NCBI GenBank assembly: GCA_030692685.1
Contig: JAUXZO010000099.1
Location: 20,135 to 84,134 of the forward strand
DNA from: Acidovorax sp.
GTDB lineage: Bacteria > Pseudomonadota > Gammaproteobacteria > Burkholderiales > Burkholderiaceae_C
Direction of reading: 5' to 3'
DNA length: 64,000 nucleotides
The notes under the pieces are model-generated. The model was not told the origin of the DNA. It was given only the letters and a program-made list of their open reading frames with translations, and did no database searches. Made by a program: the position numbers and the translations under genes. Positions 8,695 to 17,526 of this stretch are shown piece by piece. Within the stretch, counting starts at the first letter, position 1. Each line of letters starts with the position of its first letter.

Positions 8695-9903
8695 TCAGGC
8701 CGATGTGGGCTGCGCCAGCCACTCTTCGGCCAGCTTGACCCAGTACGTGGCGCCCAGCGGGATCAGGTCGTCGTTGAAGTCGTAGCTTGGGTTGTGCAGC
8801 ATGCAGGGGCCGCCGCCGTGGCCCATCTCGCGGTGCTGTCCGTCGCCATTGGCGATAAAGCAATAGGCACCCGGTTTGGCCTGCAGCATGTAGGCAAAGT
8901 CTTCAGCGCCCATGGTGGGTTCTTGCGCCAGCACCCGCTCTTCGCCCACGATGGTGGCCATGACCTTGCGCGCAAACTCGGCCTCGGCGGGCGAGTTGAT
9001 GGTAGGCGGGTAGTTGCGCACAAACTCGAATTCGCACGTGGCGTCGTGTGCCGCGCAGGTGTGCTCTGCCACCTGGCGCATGCGCTTTTCGATCAGGTCC
9101 AGCACCTCCACGGTGAAGGTGCGCACCGTGCCCTGCAACTCCACACTGTCGGGCACCACGTTGGTGGCCTCGCCCGCATGGATCATGGTGACCGAGATCA
9201 CGCCCGCATCCACGGGCTTCTTGTTGCGGCTGATGATGGTCTGGAAGGTCTGCACCATCTGGCAGGCAATCGGCACCGGGTCGATGCCGGTGTGCGGCAG
9301 CGCTGCGTGGCCGCCCTTGCCGCGCAGCGTGATCTTGAACTCGCTGGTCGACGCCATCACCGGGCCGGGGCTGACCGCAAACGTGCCCACGGGCATGCCG
9401 GGCCAGTTGTGCATGCCGTACACGGCCTGCATGGGGAACTGCTCGAACAGGCCGTCCTCGATCATCACGCGGGCGCCACCACCGCCTTCTTCCGCAGGCT
9501 GGAAGATCAGGTACACGGTGCCATCAAAGTTGCGGTGTTTGGCAAAGTGTTGCGCCGCCGCCAGCAGCATGGCCACGTGGCCGTCGTGACCACAGGCGTG
9601 CATCTTGCCTTTGTGCACGCTGGCGTGGGCAAAGGTGTTGAACTCTTGCATGGGCAGCGCGTCCATGTCGGCGCGCAGGCCAATGGCACGGCCGCTGGCG
9701 CCACCATCGCGCCCCTTGACGATGCCCACAACGCCCGTCTTGCCCATGCCCCGGTGAATGGGAATGCCCCACTCGGTGAGCTTTTGCGCCACCACGTCGG
9801 CGGTGCGCACCTCTTCAAAGCACAGTTCGGGGTGTGCGTGAATGTCCCGGCGCACCGCTGCAATACTGGCGGCCTGGGTGACGATGGAATCAATAACGTT
9901 CAT
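8695..9903 (-). CDS. M20 family amidohydrolase (hippurate hydrolase-like)
   Basis: A 402-residue cytoplasmic metal-dependent amidohydrolase of the M20D/amidohydrolase type, which removes the acyl group from N-acyl amino acids such as hippurate. Metal-binding motifs are RRDIHAHPEL near the N-terminus, HACGHDGH near residue 102, and PAEEGGGGA near residue 135. The dimerisation segment has GKGGHAALP and the C-terminus MGAEDFAYML. It ends in a strong terminator and starts about 70 bp from the divergent argE-like gene, so the two may share a promoter region. Confidence 0.93.
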   Translation of the reverse strand: MNVIDSIVTQAASIAAVRRDIHAHPELCFEEVRTADVVAQKLTEWGIPIHRGMGKTGVVGIVKGRDGGASGRAIGLRADMDALPMQEFNTFAHASVHKGKMHACGHDGHVAMLLAAAQHFAKHRNFDGTVYLIFQPAEEGGGGARVMIEDGLFEQFPMQAVYGMHNWPGMPVGTFAVSPGPVMASTSEFKITLRGKGGHAALPHTGIDPVPIACQMVQTFQTIISRNKKPVDAGVISVTMIHAGEATNVVPDSVELQGTVRTFTVEVLDLIEKRMRQVAEHTCAAHDATCEFEFVRNYPPTINSPAEAEFARKVMATIVGEERVLAQEPTMGAEDFAYMLQAKPGAYCFIANGDGQHREMGHGGGPCMLHNPSYDFNDDLIPLGATYWVKLAEEWLAQPTSA

Positions 9904-9971
9904 GATATGTATCCTTACGATCTAACAGTCTAGCCCGAGAGCAACACGCGTGCCAACCCGGGTTATTAGCA

Positions 9972-11138
9972 ATGCCGCCCATGATTTCCTCAAACGCCCT
10001 CGAACTTGCGCAAGCCTTGGTGCGCATGAACACCGTCAGCCACAACTCCAACCTGGAGCTGATTCACTTCATCCGCGACATTCTGGCCAAACTGGGCGTC
10101 AAAAGCCGCCTGACCTACAACGCCGACAAGACCAAGGCCAACCTGTTTGCCACGCTGGGCGAGGGCAAACCCGCCGGGGTGATCCTGTCGGGCCACACCG
10201 ACACCGTGCCGTGGGACGGTCAGGACTGGACCATGGACCCCTTGAGCGCCCTGGTTAAGGATGGCCGGCTGTACGGTCGCGGCAGCGCCGACATGAAAGC
10301 CTTCATTGGCATCGCCGTGGCGCACGCCGAGCAGTTTTTGAACAGCGAAGCCCCGTTTGCACTGCACTTTGCCTTCAGCTACGAGGAAGAGATCGGCTGC
10401 TTTGGTGTGAAGGAGCTGATCGCCGACCTGCGTGACCAAGGCATCAAACCGCTGGCCTGCATTGTGGGTGAGCCCACCAGCATGGTGCCTGCCATCGCAC
10501 ACAAAGGCGTGTACCGCTACAAGTGCTGCGTGCGTGGCAAGGAGGCGCATTCGTCCCTCACCCCCCAGTCGGTCAACGCCATAGAGATGGCCGCCCGTGT
10601 GGTCAGCCACTTGCGTGACATGGGCGAAGGGTTTGAGAAGAACGAACCCCGGTTCGAGGGCTTTGACGTGCCGTTTTCGACCACCAGCGTGGGCCAGTTC
10701 CACGGCGGCATTGCCGACAACGTGGTTCCGCGCGACGCGGAGTTTCGCTATGAGTTTCGCGACCTGCCCACGGCCAACGCGGCGCACATGCAGTCGGAGA
10801 TGGTGGCCTACGCCAAATCCCTGGAGCCCGCCATGAAAAAGGTAGCACCCGCAGCGGGGTTTGATTTTGAGACCATCTGCGAGATCCCGAGTTTTCTGGG
10901 CAACAAGGACGACCCCGTGACACGGCTGGCGCAAGCCCTGAGCGGCGAGGCAGGCACCACGTTGGTGGCGTTTGGCACCGAGGCGGGCCTGTTCAAGAAC
11001 GCGGGCATTTCGACCGTGGTGTGTGGCCCCGGCAGCATCCAGCAGGCGCACCAGCCGGACGAATACGTGAGCCTGGACCAGCTGGCACGCTGCGAGGCAT
11101 TCATGCAGGGGCTGGCGCGCACACGATCCATCGACTGA
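9972..11138 (+). CDS. argE: Acetylornithine deacetylase (ArgE-type M20 deacylase)
   Basis: A 388-residue M20A deacylase that hydrolyses N-acetylornithine to ornithine and acetate in arginine synthesis, or a related N-acyl amino acid. Motifs seen are SGHTDTVPWDGQDW (first metal histidine), GRGSADMKAF, and YEEEIGCFGV (catalytic glutamate and metal ligand). The C-terminal GTEAGLF with HQPDEYV is diagnostic of ArgE. Many betaproteobacteria make ornithine with bifunctional ArgJ, and the surrounding genes are catabolic, so a degradative role on other acyl-amino acids is also possible. An alternative ATG lies at 9981; neither start has a strong Shine-Dalgarno. Confidence 0.9.
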   Translation: MPPMISSNALELAQALVRMNTVSHNSNLELIHFIRDILAKLGVKSRLTYNADKTKANLFATLGEGKPAGVILSGHTDTVPWDGQDWTMDPLSALVKDGRLYGRGSADMKAFIGIAVAHAEQFLNSEAPFALHFAFSYEEEIGCFGVKELIADLRDQGIKPLACIVGEPTSMVPAIAHKGVYRYKCCVRGKEAHSSLTPQSVNAIEMAARVVSHLRDMGEGFEKNEPRFEGFDVPFSTTSVGQFHGGIADNVVPRDAEFRYEFRDLPTANAAHMQSEMVAYAKSLEPAMKKVAPAAGFDFETICEIPSFLGNKDDPVTRLAQALSGEAGTTLVAFGTEAGLFKNAGISTVVCGPGSIQQAHQPDEYVSLDQLARCEAFMQGLARTRSID

Positions 11139-11220
11139 GCTGCGCCCACTGCAGGCCGCAACTGACGCGGCCCAGGCCAGCGCCACCGTGGAACTGGCTT
11201 TGCCAGGCCACCGGTGGTGT

Positions 11221-11256
11221 CCCCCTCAAGGGGATGACGCGAAGCGGCTCAGGGGG
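11221..11256. repeat. CCCCCT...AGGGGG intergenic palindrome
   Basis: CCCCCT and AGGGGG bracket an inner GC-rich segment between the convergent argE-like and ABC-receptor genes. A related element follows the DUF3567 gene at 33692. This kind of element often sits just past stop codons in Comamonadaceae (recollection) and may act as a terminator or cruciform. Confidence 0.55.
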
Positions 11257-11259
11257 AAA

Positions 11260-12408
11260 TCAAGTCCGCACGCGGCCGTCGCCCGTCAGCATCGACATTT
11301 CCACAAACTTGGACGCCGCGTGGCTGGTGGAGCTGTACGACACCGGAAAGCCCGAAATCACCTGGTTGCCGATGGATTCGATGCCCGTGATGAGGCTGTC
11401 GCGTGTGAGCTTGCCGCTGCCCTGGGCCTGGCGCAGGCCTTCGGTCAGCACGCGTGCCGCCAGGAAACCCTCCATGCTGGAGTAGTTGGCCTGCACCTTG
11501 TCGCCGCCCTTCTTGATGGCTTCCAGAAACTCGCGCGTGATCTGGCGCGAAGGCTGGTAGGGCGAGGGCACCACCTGCGACACCACCACGCCAGCGCCGT
11601 CTTTGCCCAGCTCATCGGCCAGGGCCTGCGTGCCCACAAACGACACGTTGTAGAACGTGCCACCAAAACTGGCCTTGCGCGCAGCGCGCACAAAGGCGGC
11701 TGCCGAAGCGTAGGCCGTGATCTGCACGATGGCATCTGGCATGGCGGGCACCAGCTTGTCAACGGCGGCTTTCACGTCGGTTGAATTGCGTTCCACCGTA
11801 GCCGTCGCGACAGGTGCGAGCTTGAGTTCAGTCAGTGCCTTGGTCACGCCATCGAGCCCGGCCTTGCCGTACGCGTCGTTCTGATAGAACACGGCAATCT
11901 TCTTGAGGCCCAGGTTGGTGAGTTGCCGCACGATGAGCGCAGTTTCGTCGTAATAGGAGGCGCGCACATGAAAGATGAGGCGGTTAAACGGCTGGCGCAG
12001 GGCCTCGGCACCCGTGAAAGGTCCAAAAAACGGCACGCGCTCTTTGGTGAAGATAGGCATTGCCGCCAGGCTGGTAGGGGTGCCGATGTAGCCAAACAGC
12101 GCGAAAACGTCGTCTGCAATCAGCTTGCGGGTGTTTTCGGCGCAGCGGTCGGGCTCGTAGCCGTCGTCCATGGTGCGGATCTCGACCATGCGCTTGCCCA
12201 CGCCACCTTGGGCATTGAGCTGATCAAAGAACAGCTTGGCGCCCAGGTTGAACTGCACGCCCAACTGCGCGGCAGGGCCGGTGAAGGCAGCGGACTGGCC
12301 CAGCACGATACGCCCTTCGCTTTGTGCGTTGGCGATCTGGAACCCGCCCAGAGCGGCAGCGCCCAGACCTACGGAAAATTGCCTGCGTCCCAAGCTCGTG
12401 TGGTTCAT
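11260..12408 (-). CDS. ABC transporter substrate-binding protein, branched-chain amino acid type
   Basis: A 382-residue periplasmic receptor of the LivJ/amide-binding type (type I binding fold). The start ATG at 12408 gives a signal peptide with a twin-arginine-like GRRQFSVGLG and cleavage near AQSEG. The mature part has GQSAAFTGPAAQLG, FALFGYIGTPTS and FYQNDAYGKAG, all family hallmarks. The ligand is probably an amino acid, amide or aromatic acid. No permease or ATPase genes are adjacent, so it is an orphan receptor here. The open frame runs further upstream but that part overlaps the start region of the divergent molybdopterin oxidoreductase gene. Confidence 0.9.
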   Translation of the reverse strand: MNHTSLGRRQFSVGLGAAALGGFQIANAQSEGRIVLGQSAAFTGPAAQLGVQFNLGAKLFFDQLNAQGGVGKRMVEIRTMDDGYEPDRCAENTRKLIADDVFALFGYIGTPTSLAAMPIFTKERVPFFGPFTGAEALRQPFNRLIFHVRASYYDETALIVRQLTNLGLKKIAVFYQNDAYGKAGLDGVTKALTELKLAPVATATVERNSTDVKAAVDKLVPAMPDAIVQITAYASAAAFVRAARKASFGGTFYNVSFVGTQALADELGKDGAGVVVSQVVPSPYQPSRQITREFLEAIKKGGDKVQANYSSMEGFLAARVLTEGLRQAQGSGKLTRDSLITGIESIGNQVISGFPVSYSSTSHAASKFVEMSMLTGDGRVRT

Positions 12409-12587
12409 GGTGAAATCCCTGCCTCGATAAGTAAAACGGTTGCCTGTCCAGTGACCAAAGCCACTGATGGGTAAGAACGCTGGACGTCCCGCGCCGCCCG
12501 CCATCGTTCCTCTGCCGCCTGAAGATTGCCACAAACGTCGCGCGGGCGACACCCCCAGTGTACTAAGTGTTACATCCAGCAAGAGCC

Positions 12588-14687
12588 ATGCCCACATCCA
12601 CTCGACGCCCATCAATGGACTCGCAAACCGTTCGCGGAGCCTGTCCGCACGACTGCCCCGACACCTGTGCCCTGCTGACCACGGTAGAAGACGGCGTGGC
12701 CACGCGCGTGCAGGGCAACCCCGCCCACCCGCACACCGACGGCGTGTTGTGCGCCAAGGTGAGCAAGTACACCGAGCGCAGTTACCACCCCGAGCGCATC
12801 CTCACCCCGCTCAAGCGCATCGGTCCGAAAGGACAGAACGGCAGTGGGCAGTTCACCCCCGTCAGCTGGGACGAGGCCCTGAGCGACATTGCCCAGCGCC
12901 TTCAAACCATTGCGGCCCGCGCCCCCGAAGCCGTGTTGCCCTACAGCTACGCGGGCACCATGGGCATGGTGCAAGGCGAGAGCATGGACCGGCGGTTCTT
13001 TCACAAGCTGGGCGCGTCGCAGCTCGACCGCACCATCTGCGCGTCCGCCGGTGCCGAGGCGCTGGTGCAGACCCTGGGCGGCAAGGTCGGCATGAAGGTG
13101 GAGTTTTTTGCCGAATCGCAGCTCATCCTGATCTGGGGCAGCAACTCGATTGGCAGCAACCTGCATTTTTGGCGCTACGCCCAACAGGCCAAACGCAACG
13201 GCGCGCGGCTGGTGTGCATCGACCCGCGCAAGACCGAAACCGCCGACAAGTGCCACGAACACATCGCCCTGCGCCCGGGCACCGATACCGCGCTGGCTTT
13301 TGCGCTGATGCATGAGCTGATCACCCATGACTGGCTGGACCACGACTACATCGCGCAGCACACCGTGGGTTGGGACGCATTGCGCGAGCGCGCGATGCAA
13401 TGGCCGCCAGAGCGCGCAGCTGAAGTCTGCGGCGTGCCGGTAGAGCAAATCCGCCAGCTGGCCAAAGACTACGGCACCACACAACCCGCCGCCATCCGCC
13501 TGAACTACGGCATGCAGCGCGTGCGCGGCGGCGGCAATGCCGTGCGCGCCGTGGCCTGCCTGCCCGCCCTCACCGGCGCCTGGCGCCATCGTGCAGGCGG
13601 CGTGCTGCTGTCCAGCTCGGGCCAGTTCCCGGCGCAGCGTGCAGTTCTGCAGCGGCCCGACCTGATGCCTGCAAAGGCTCCGCGCACCATCAATATGTCC
13701 ACCATCGGTGACGACCTGCTGCGCGAGGCATCGCCAGCGTTCGGGCCTAAGGTGGAGGCCATCGTGGTCTACAACAGCAACCCCGTGGCCGTAGCGCCCG
13801 ACTCGGGCAAAGTGGTGCAAGGCTTTGCGCGCGAAGACTTGTTCACCGTGGTGCTGGAGCACTTCCAGACCGACACCGCCGACTACGCCGACTACATCCT
13901 GCCCGCCACCACACAACTCGAAGCCTGGGACATCCACCTGTCCTACGGCCACACCGACGTGCTGCTCAACCGCCCCGCCATTGCACCGCTCGGCGAAGCC
14001 CGCAGCAACGCCCAGATCTTTCGCGACCTGGCCGAGCGCATGGGTTTTACCGAGCCGTGTTTTGCCGACAGTGATGAAGCCCTGTGCCGTCAGGCGTTTG
14101 GCGATGCGGTGGACTACGCGTTGCTCGAATCGCAGGGCTTTGCCACGCTGGCGTTGCCCGATGCACCCTTTGCCAACGGCGGATTCCCCAGCCCCAGCGG
14201 AAAATGCGAGTTCTACAGCGCGCGTCTGGCGGCCCAAGGCATGGACGGCCTGCCTGACCACCTGCCCAACTACGAGCTGGCTGGCACCAACACCCGCTAC
14301 CCGCTGGCCATGATCTCGCCGCCCGCGCGCAACTTCTTGAACTCCACCTTCGTCAACGTCACGAGCCTGCGCAACATCGAAGGCCGCCCGGTGCTGGAGA
14401 TCCACCCCGACGACGCCGAAGCGCGTGGCATCACCAACGACGCCGTGGTGCGCGTGTTCAATGACCGGGGCAGCTACGAATGCCACGCCACCCTCTCGCG
14501 CCGCGCCCGGCCCGGCGTGGTCAACGGCCTGGGCATCTGGTGGCGCAAGCTGGGGCTGAACGGCACCAATGTGAACGAGGTCACCAGCCAGGCGCTTACC
14601 GACCTGGGCCGGGCGCCCACGTTTTACGACTGCCTGGTGGAGGTGGAGGCGAGCACCGTGCAAGCGGCCGCCGGGGCGTCCACGTAA
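12588..14687 (+). CDS. Molybdopterin (bis-MGD) oxidoreductase with N-terminal 4Fe-4S site
   Basis: A 699-residue enzyme of the DMSO-reductase superfamily. The N-terminal cysteine set is ACPHDCPDTC with a fourth Cys in GVLCAKVSKY, which binds one 4Fe-4S cluster. Further marks are QGNPAHPHTDG, LIWGSNSIGSNLHFW and IDPRKTETADKCHEH, and a C-terminal molybdopterin-binding domain. No small iron-sulfur or membrane subunit is adjacent, so the redox partner and substrate are unknown. It has no twin-arginine signal and is predicted cytoplasmic. The ATG at 12588 is preferred over the GTG at 12567; 12615 is another option. Its last 68 bp are duplicated at 25101 on the far side of the defence island. Confidence 0.9.
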   Translation: MPTSTRRPSMDSQTVRGACPHDCPDTCALLTTVEDGVATRVQGNPAHPHTDGVLCAKVSKYTERSYHPERILTPLKRIGPKGQNGSGQFTPVSWDEALSDIAQRLQTIAARAPEAVLPYSYAGTMGMVQGESMDRRFFHKLGASQLDRTICASAGAEALVQTLGGKVGMKVEFFAESQLILIWGSNSIGSNLHFWRYAQQAKRNGARLVCIDPRKTETADKCHEHIALRPGTDTALAFALMHELITHDWLDHDYIAQHTVGWDALRERAMQWPPERAAEVCGVPVEQIRQLAKDYGTTQPAAIRLNYGMQRVRGGGNAVRAVACLPALTGAWRHRAGGVLLSSSGQFPAQRAVLQRPDLMPAKAPRTINMSTIGDDLLREASPAFGPKVEAIVVYNSNPVAVAPDSGKVVQGFAREDLFTVVLEHFQTDTADYADYILPATTQLEAWDIHLSYGHTDVLLNRPAIAPLGEARSNAQIFRDLAERMGFTEPCFADSDEALCRQAFGDAVDYALLESQGFATLALPDAPFANGGFPSPSGKCEFYSARLAAQGMDGLPDHLPNYELAGTNTRYPLAMISPPARNFLNSTFVNVTSLRNIEGRPVLEIHPDDAEARGITNDAVVRVFNDRGSYECHATLSRRARPGVVNGLGIWWRKLGLNGTNVNEVTSQALTDLGRAPTFYDCLVEVEASTVQAAAGAST

Positions 14688-14773
14688 AAGCTGCGGGCTG
14701 ACGACGCTTGGTCGCAGGAGGCTTACTCCTGATTTAATAGCTGCTAGCGCTTTACCATCAAGCGCTAGAGGCC
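14620..14773 (+). repeat. Direct repeat, left copy (3' end of molybdopterin oxidoreductase gene plus downstream spacer)
   Basis: It aligns without gaps to 25101-25254. By hand count I find 8 mismatches in 154 bp. It includes the last 68 bp of the oxidoreductase gene, the stop TAA, the spacer and most of palindromic repeat copy b. Confidence 0.92.
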
Positions 14774-14790
14774 ATTTTCAGCAAAAAATC
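14731..14790 (-). repeat. Palindromic repeat family, copy b
   Basis: TAGCGCTT (14745-14752) and AAGCGCTA (14760-14767) form the core, flanked by AATAGCTGC and GAGGCCATTTT. It is largely contained in the left direct repeat, between the molybdopterin oxidoreductase and res genes, which converge. Confidence 0.85.
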
Positions 14791-14808
14791 AAACTTGACG
14801 TGGCGGGT

Positions 14809-17526
14809 TCAACGACTTGGCACTTCAAACCGCAAAAAGTCGTTGAGCGCCTTGTCTGCTGTGACTTGCTCATGGGACACCAGTAGGTACTTCCATGGTT
14901 TGGCGCCCACGGACCTCGCATGGTCTGTCGCGTTCTTGCACCACAGAGCCCCGGCCTGTGCCTTGGCTTGCACTTCGGCACTTTCAAGATCATTGCTTGC
15001 TTTGGTTTCGACCATCAGCACGTGGTGTGCAGTCTCAGCGACGAAGTCGGGAACGTACTCAGGCTGATCCACACCCCGCTTATAGAACATCTGGAACTGC
15101 CCTTTGGCGGGCTTGAGCCATTTGTCTGCATCACGCTCCAAAAGGACCGCAAACTTGCGCTCGGTATCAGAGTCAAACTTTTGCACCGGGTACAAGCAAC
15201 GGCTGAAACCGCCAAACACCATTTGCTTGATGCGCCCCAAGTCTTCCGGCGTGTCGCGATAGTCCCGCACCATTTGTCCCGCACCCACCGTATAGGTAGG
15301 CTCCTTCAGCGCAGAAAAACCTCGCCGCACCTCCACCGCGTATTCGGTGGCCGATTCGTAAAAGTGCCCCAGCATCTGCGCATAGATGTTGTCGGCGATC
15401 AACTGTCGGTCCAAGTCGAGCACGTTGCGCACTTCGCTCTCGTAGCTCAGGTAGCTGCGCAAATGCGTCACCATTTGCCCGGCCAAGTCGTACAGCAAGC
15501 TGCTCTGGGTGATGTAGTCAATATCGTCCCGGTCTATCAGTGTGTGGACGATGTAATCTTCCAGCCGCCTTTCGATAACGCCCGCCTGTGCCGTAAATGT
15601 GAACTGCTTGTGGTCGCGCAGGTTTTGGCCTACCAGGGATCGGTCCTTGGGCTGCAAGTGCAGACCGCTCACATCCAGCGTAAAAGGGTTGAAGCCACTT
15701 GTCACCACACCCTTGGGCACTACCGCAATGCGCGGAATGTCGATGGTCTGCCTGACCACCACTTCCACAGCACGGCGCACCACCGACGCCAAATCCAACT
15801 CGGGTGCCGCATCTGCACCCATCGGCAAATCAGCCTGTGCGGGCGGCAGTTTTTCGCGCACTGCTTGAGCAATGCGGGCTTGCATCTCAGGTGCGAAAAA
15901 GGCCTGCCGCGTAGGCGCGTCTTGCGTCTTGACTTCGTAGGTGGCCAGCACCTCCATCACCACGGCTGCGGCCTGGCGTTCACGCTCGGTGGTGAACACC
16001 GGCGCAGGCACCGGCGCGCCCGAGTTAGGACGCGCAGCGGTGTCCACCGTCAACCCCAAAGCCGCCGACAGATTGGGCGCCACCGTCATGCTCTGCGGCC
16101 TGTCATCACCCGCATCTGGCGCTTCCAAAATCAGCGTCTTGAGCTTGATGGGCGAATCCGCTTTGTTGGCGTCGTCAATGATTTCCTGGAACCGGTCATG
16201 CGCAATGATGCTCAGGCGGTCCACCGCATCCACACCAGTGCGCTTGCCATAGGGCAGGCGCAGTCCTCGGCCTATGGACTGCTCTACCAGCGTGCGCGCA
16301 TTGGCGGCGCGCAGCGGCACGATGGTGTAGAGGTTGGTCACGTCCCAGCCCTCTTTGAGCATGTTCACGTGGATGACGATCTCGGTCGGTTCGTCCACGC
16401 TCTCTACCGCCAGCAGGCGGCGGATCATCTCTTCTTCCTCCGCGCCGCTCTTGCTGCTGTCCACCTGGATCACCTTGTTGCGGTAGCGGCCGGCAAAGAA
16501 GGCCTCTGACTGCAAATGCGCCAGCAGGGCTGCAGCGTGCGTGGTGTCGCGCGCAATCACAAGCATGAAAGGCTTGACCTCTTTCACCCCATTGCTACGT
16601 GCGTAAGTCTTTAGTTCGACCTTGGTGGCCTCGTGCATGCGCACACCGTCTTGCAGCTTCACGCGCTCCACCTCTTCGGGCGGCATGCTTTTGGCGTCAA
16701 AGTTGCGCTGTGTGACCACGGCGGGCTCTTTCACAAAGCCATCTTCCATGGCGCGGGCCAGGGGGTAGTCCATCACCACATTCTTGAATGGTACGGGGCC
16801 TTTGGTGGTCTCTACAAACGGCGTGGCCGTCAGCTCCAGGCCCAGCAAAGGCTTCAGATCATTAATGGCGCGCAGGCCTGCCGTAGCCCGGTAGCGGTGC
16901 GACTCGTCCATCAGCAACACCAAGTCCGGCAAACCCGCCAGATAGTCAAAGTAGCTTTGGCCGATGTACTCGCTCAGGCGCTTGATGCGCGGTGCCTTGC
17001 CGCCCCGCACCTCAGAGGTGATCTTGGCAATGTTGAAAATATTGATGGTCACTGGCGACAGCAAATCGCCCAGCGCCTGCGCCCGCTCTTCGTAGTTGTC
17101 GCCTGTGATGATCTCGGGCGGGTAGGCCGCAAACTCGGCCACGCCCTTGAACACGTACTTGGCCGTATTGGGCGTGAAGTCGCCAATCAGCTTGTCGTAA
17201 ATCGTCAGGTTGGGGGCCAGCACAAAAAAGTGTTTGATGCCATGCGCCGCATACAGGTAGCTGATGAACGCGCCCATCAACCGCGTCTTGCCCACGCCGG
17301 TAGCCAGCGCAAAGCACAGCGAAGGAAAGTCGCGCTCAAAGTCTTGCAGCGTGACAAATTGCCCCTGCAAAACTTTCAGCACATCGGCGATCTCTGCACT
17401 GTCGCGGTCATGCTTGAGCATGAGCGGGCTGGCCTCTAGGGCGCTGGCAAGGCGCTTGAGCGACTCGGCTTGCGGTGCCCGCAAGCTCAGGCGGCCTGCG
17501 ATGGCGTTGACTTCGCGTTGACTCAT
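14809..17526 (-). CDS. res: Type III restriction endonuclease, Res subunit
   Basis: A 905-residue ATP-dependent restriction subunit: a superfamily 2 helicase motor with a C-terminal nuclease. Walker A ATGVGKT is at residues 75-81, DESH at 207-210, and TATP at 233-236. The helicase C-terminal lobe has EGWDVTNLY and EQSIGRGLRLP. A C-terminal PD-(D/E)XK site reads PDFVA (Asp827), then ETK (Glu840, Lys842). With Mod it would cut unmethylated invading DNA after ATP-driven translocation. Its ATG overlaps the TGA of the DUF1016 gene by 4 bp (17523-17526), indicating translational coupling. No frameshift or lost motif is seen, so it should be active. Confidence 0.93.
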   Translation of the reverse strand: MSQREVNAIAGRLSLRAPQAESLKRLASALEASPLMLKHDRDSAEIADVLKVLQGQFVTLQDFERDFPSLCFALATGVGKTRLMGAFISYLYAAHGIKHFFVLAPNLTIYDKLIGDFTPNTAKYVFKGVAEFAAYPPEIITGDNYEERAQALGDLLSPVTINIFNIAKITSEVRGGKAPRIKRLSEYIGQSYFDYLAGLPDLVLLMDESHRYRATAGLRAINDLKPLLGLELTATPFVETTKGPVPFKNVVMDYPLARAMEDGFVKEPAVVTQRNFDAKSMPPEEVERVKLQDGVRMHEATKVELKTYARSNGVKEVKPFMLVIARDTTHAAALLAHLQSEAFFAGRYRNKVIQVDSSKSGAEEEEMIRRLLAVESVDEPTEIVIHVNMLKEGWDVTNLYTIVPLRAANARTLVEQSIGRGLRLPYGKRTGVDAVDRLSIIAHDRFQEIIDDANKADSPIKLKTLILEAPDAGDDRPQSMTVAPNLSAALGLTVDTAARPNSGAPVPAPVFTTERERQAAAVVMEVLATYEVKTQDAPTRQAFFAPEMQARIAQAVREKLPPAQADLPMGADAAPELDLASVVRRAVEVVVRQTIDIPRIAVVPKGVVTSGFNPFTLDVSGLHLQPKDRSLVGQNLRDHKQFTFTAQAGVIERRLEDYIVHTLIDRDDIDYITQSSLLYDLAGQMVTHLRSYLSYESEVRNVLDLDRQLIADNIYAQMLGHFYESATEYAVEVRRGFSALKEPTYTVGAGQMVRDYRDTPEDLGRIKQMVFGGFSRCLYPVQKFDSDTERKFAVLLERDADKWLKPAKGQFQMFYKRGVDQPEYVPDFVAETAHHVLMVETKASNDLESAEVQAKAQAGALWCKNATDHARSVGAKPWKYLLVSHEQVTADKALNDFLRFEVPSR

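Noticed and set aside
12612..14663. A 683-residue minus-strand frame opposite the molybdopterin oxidoreductase
   Set aside because: The plus-strand product carries all family motifs; the antisense product is low-complexity and looks like codon-bias shadow.
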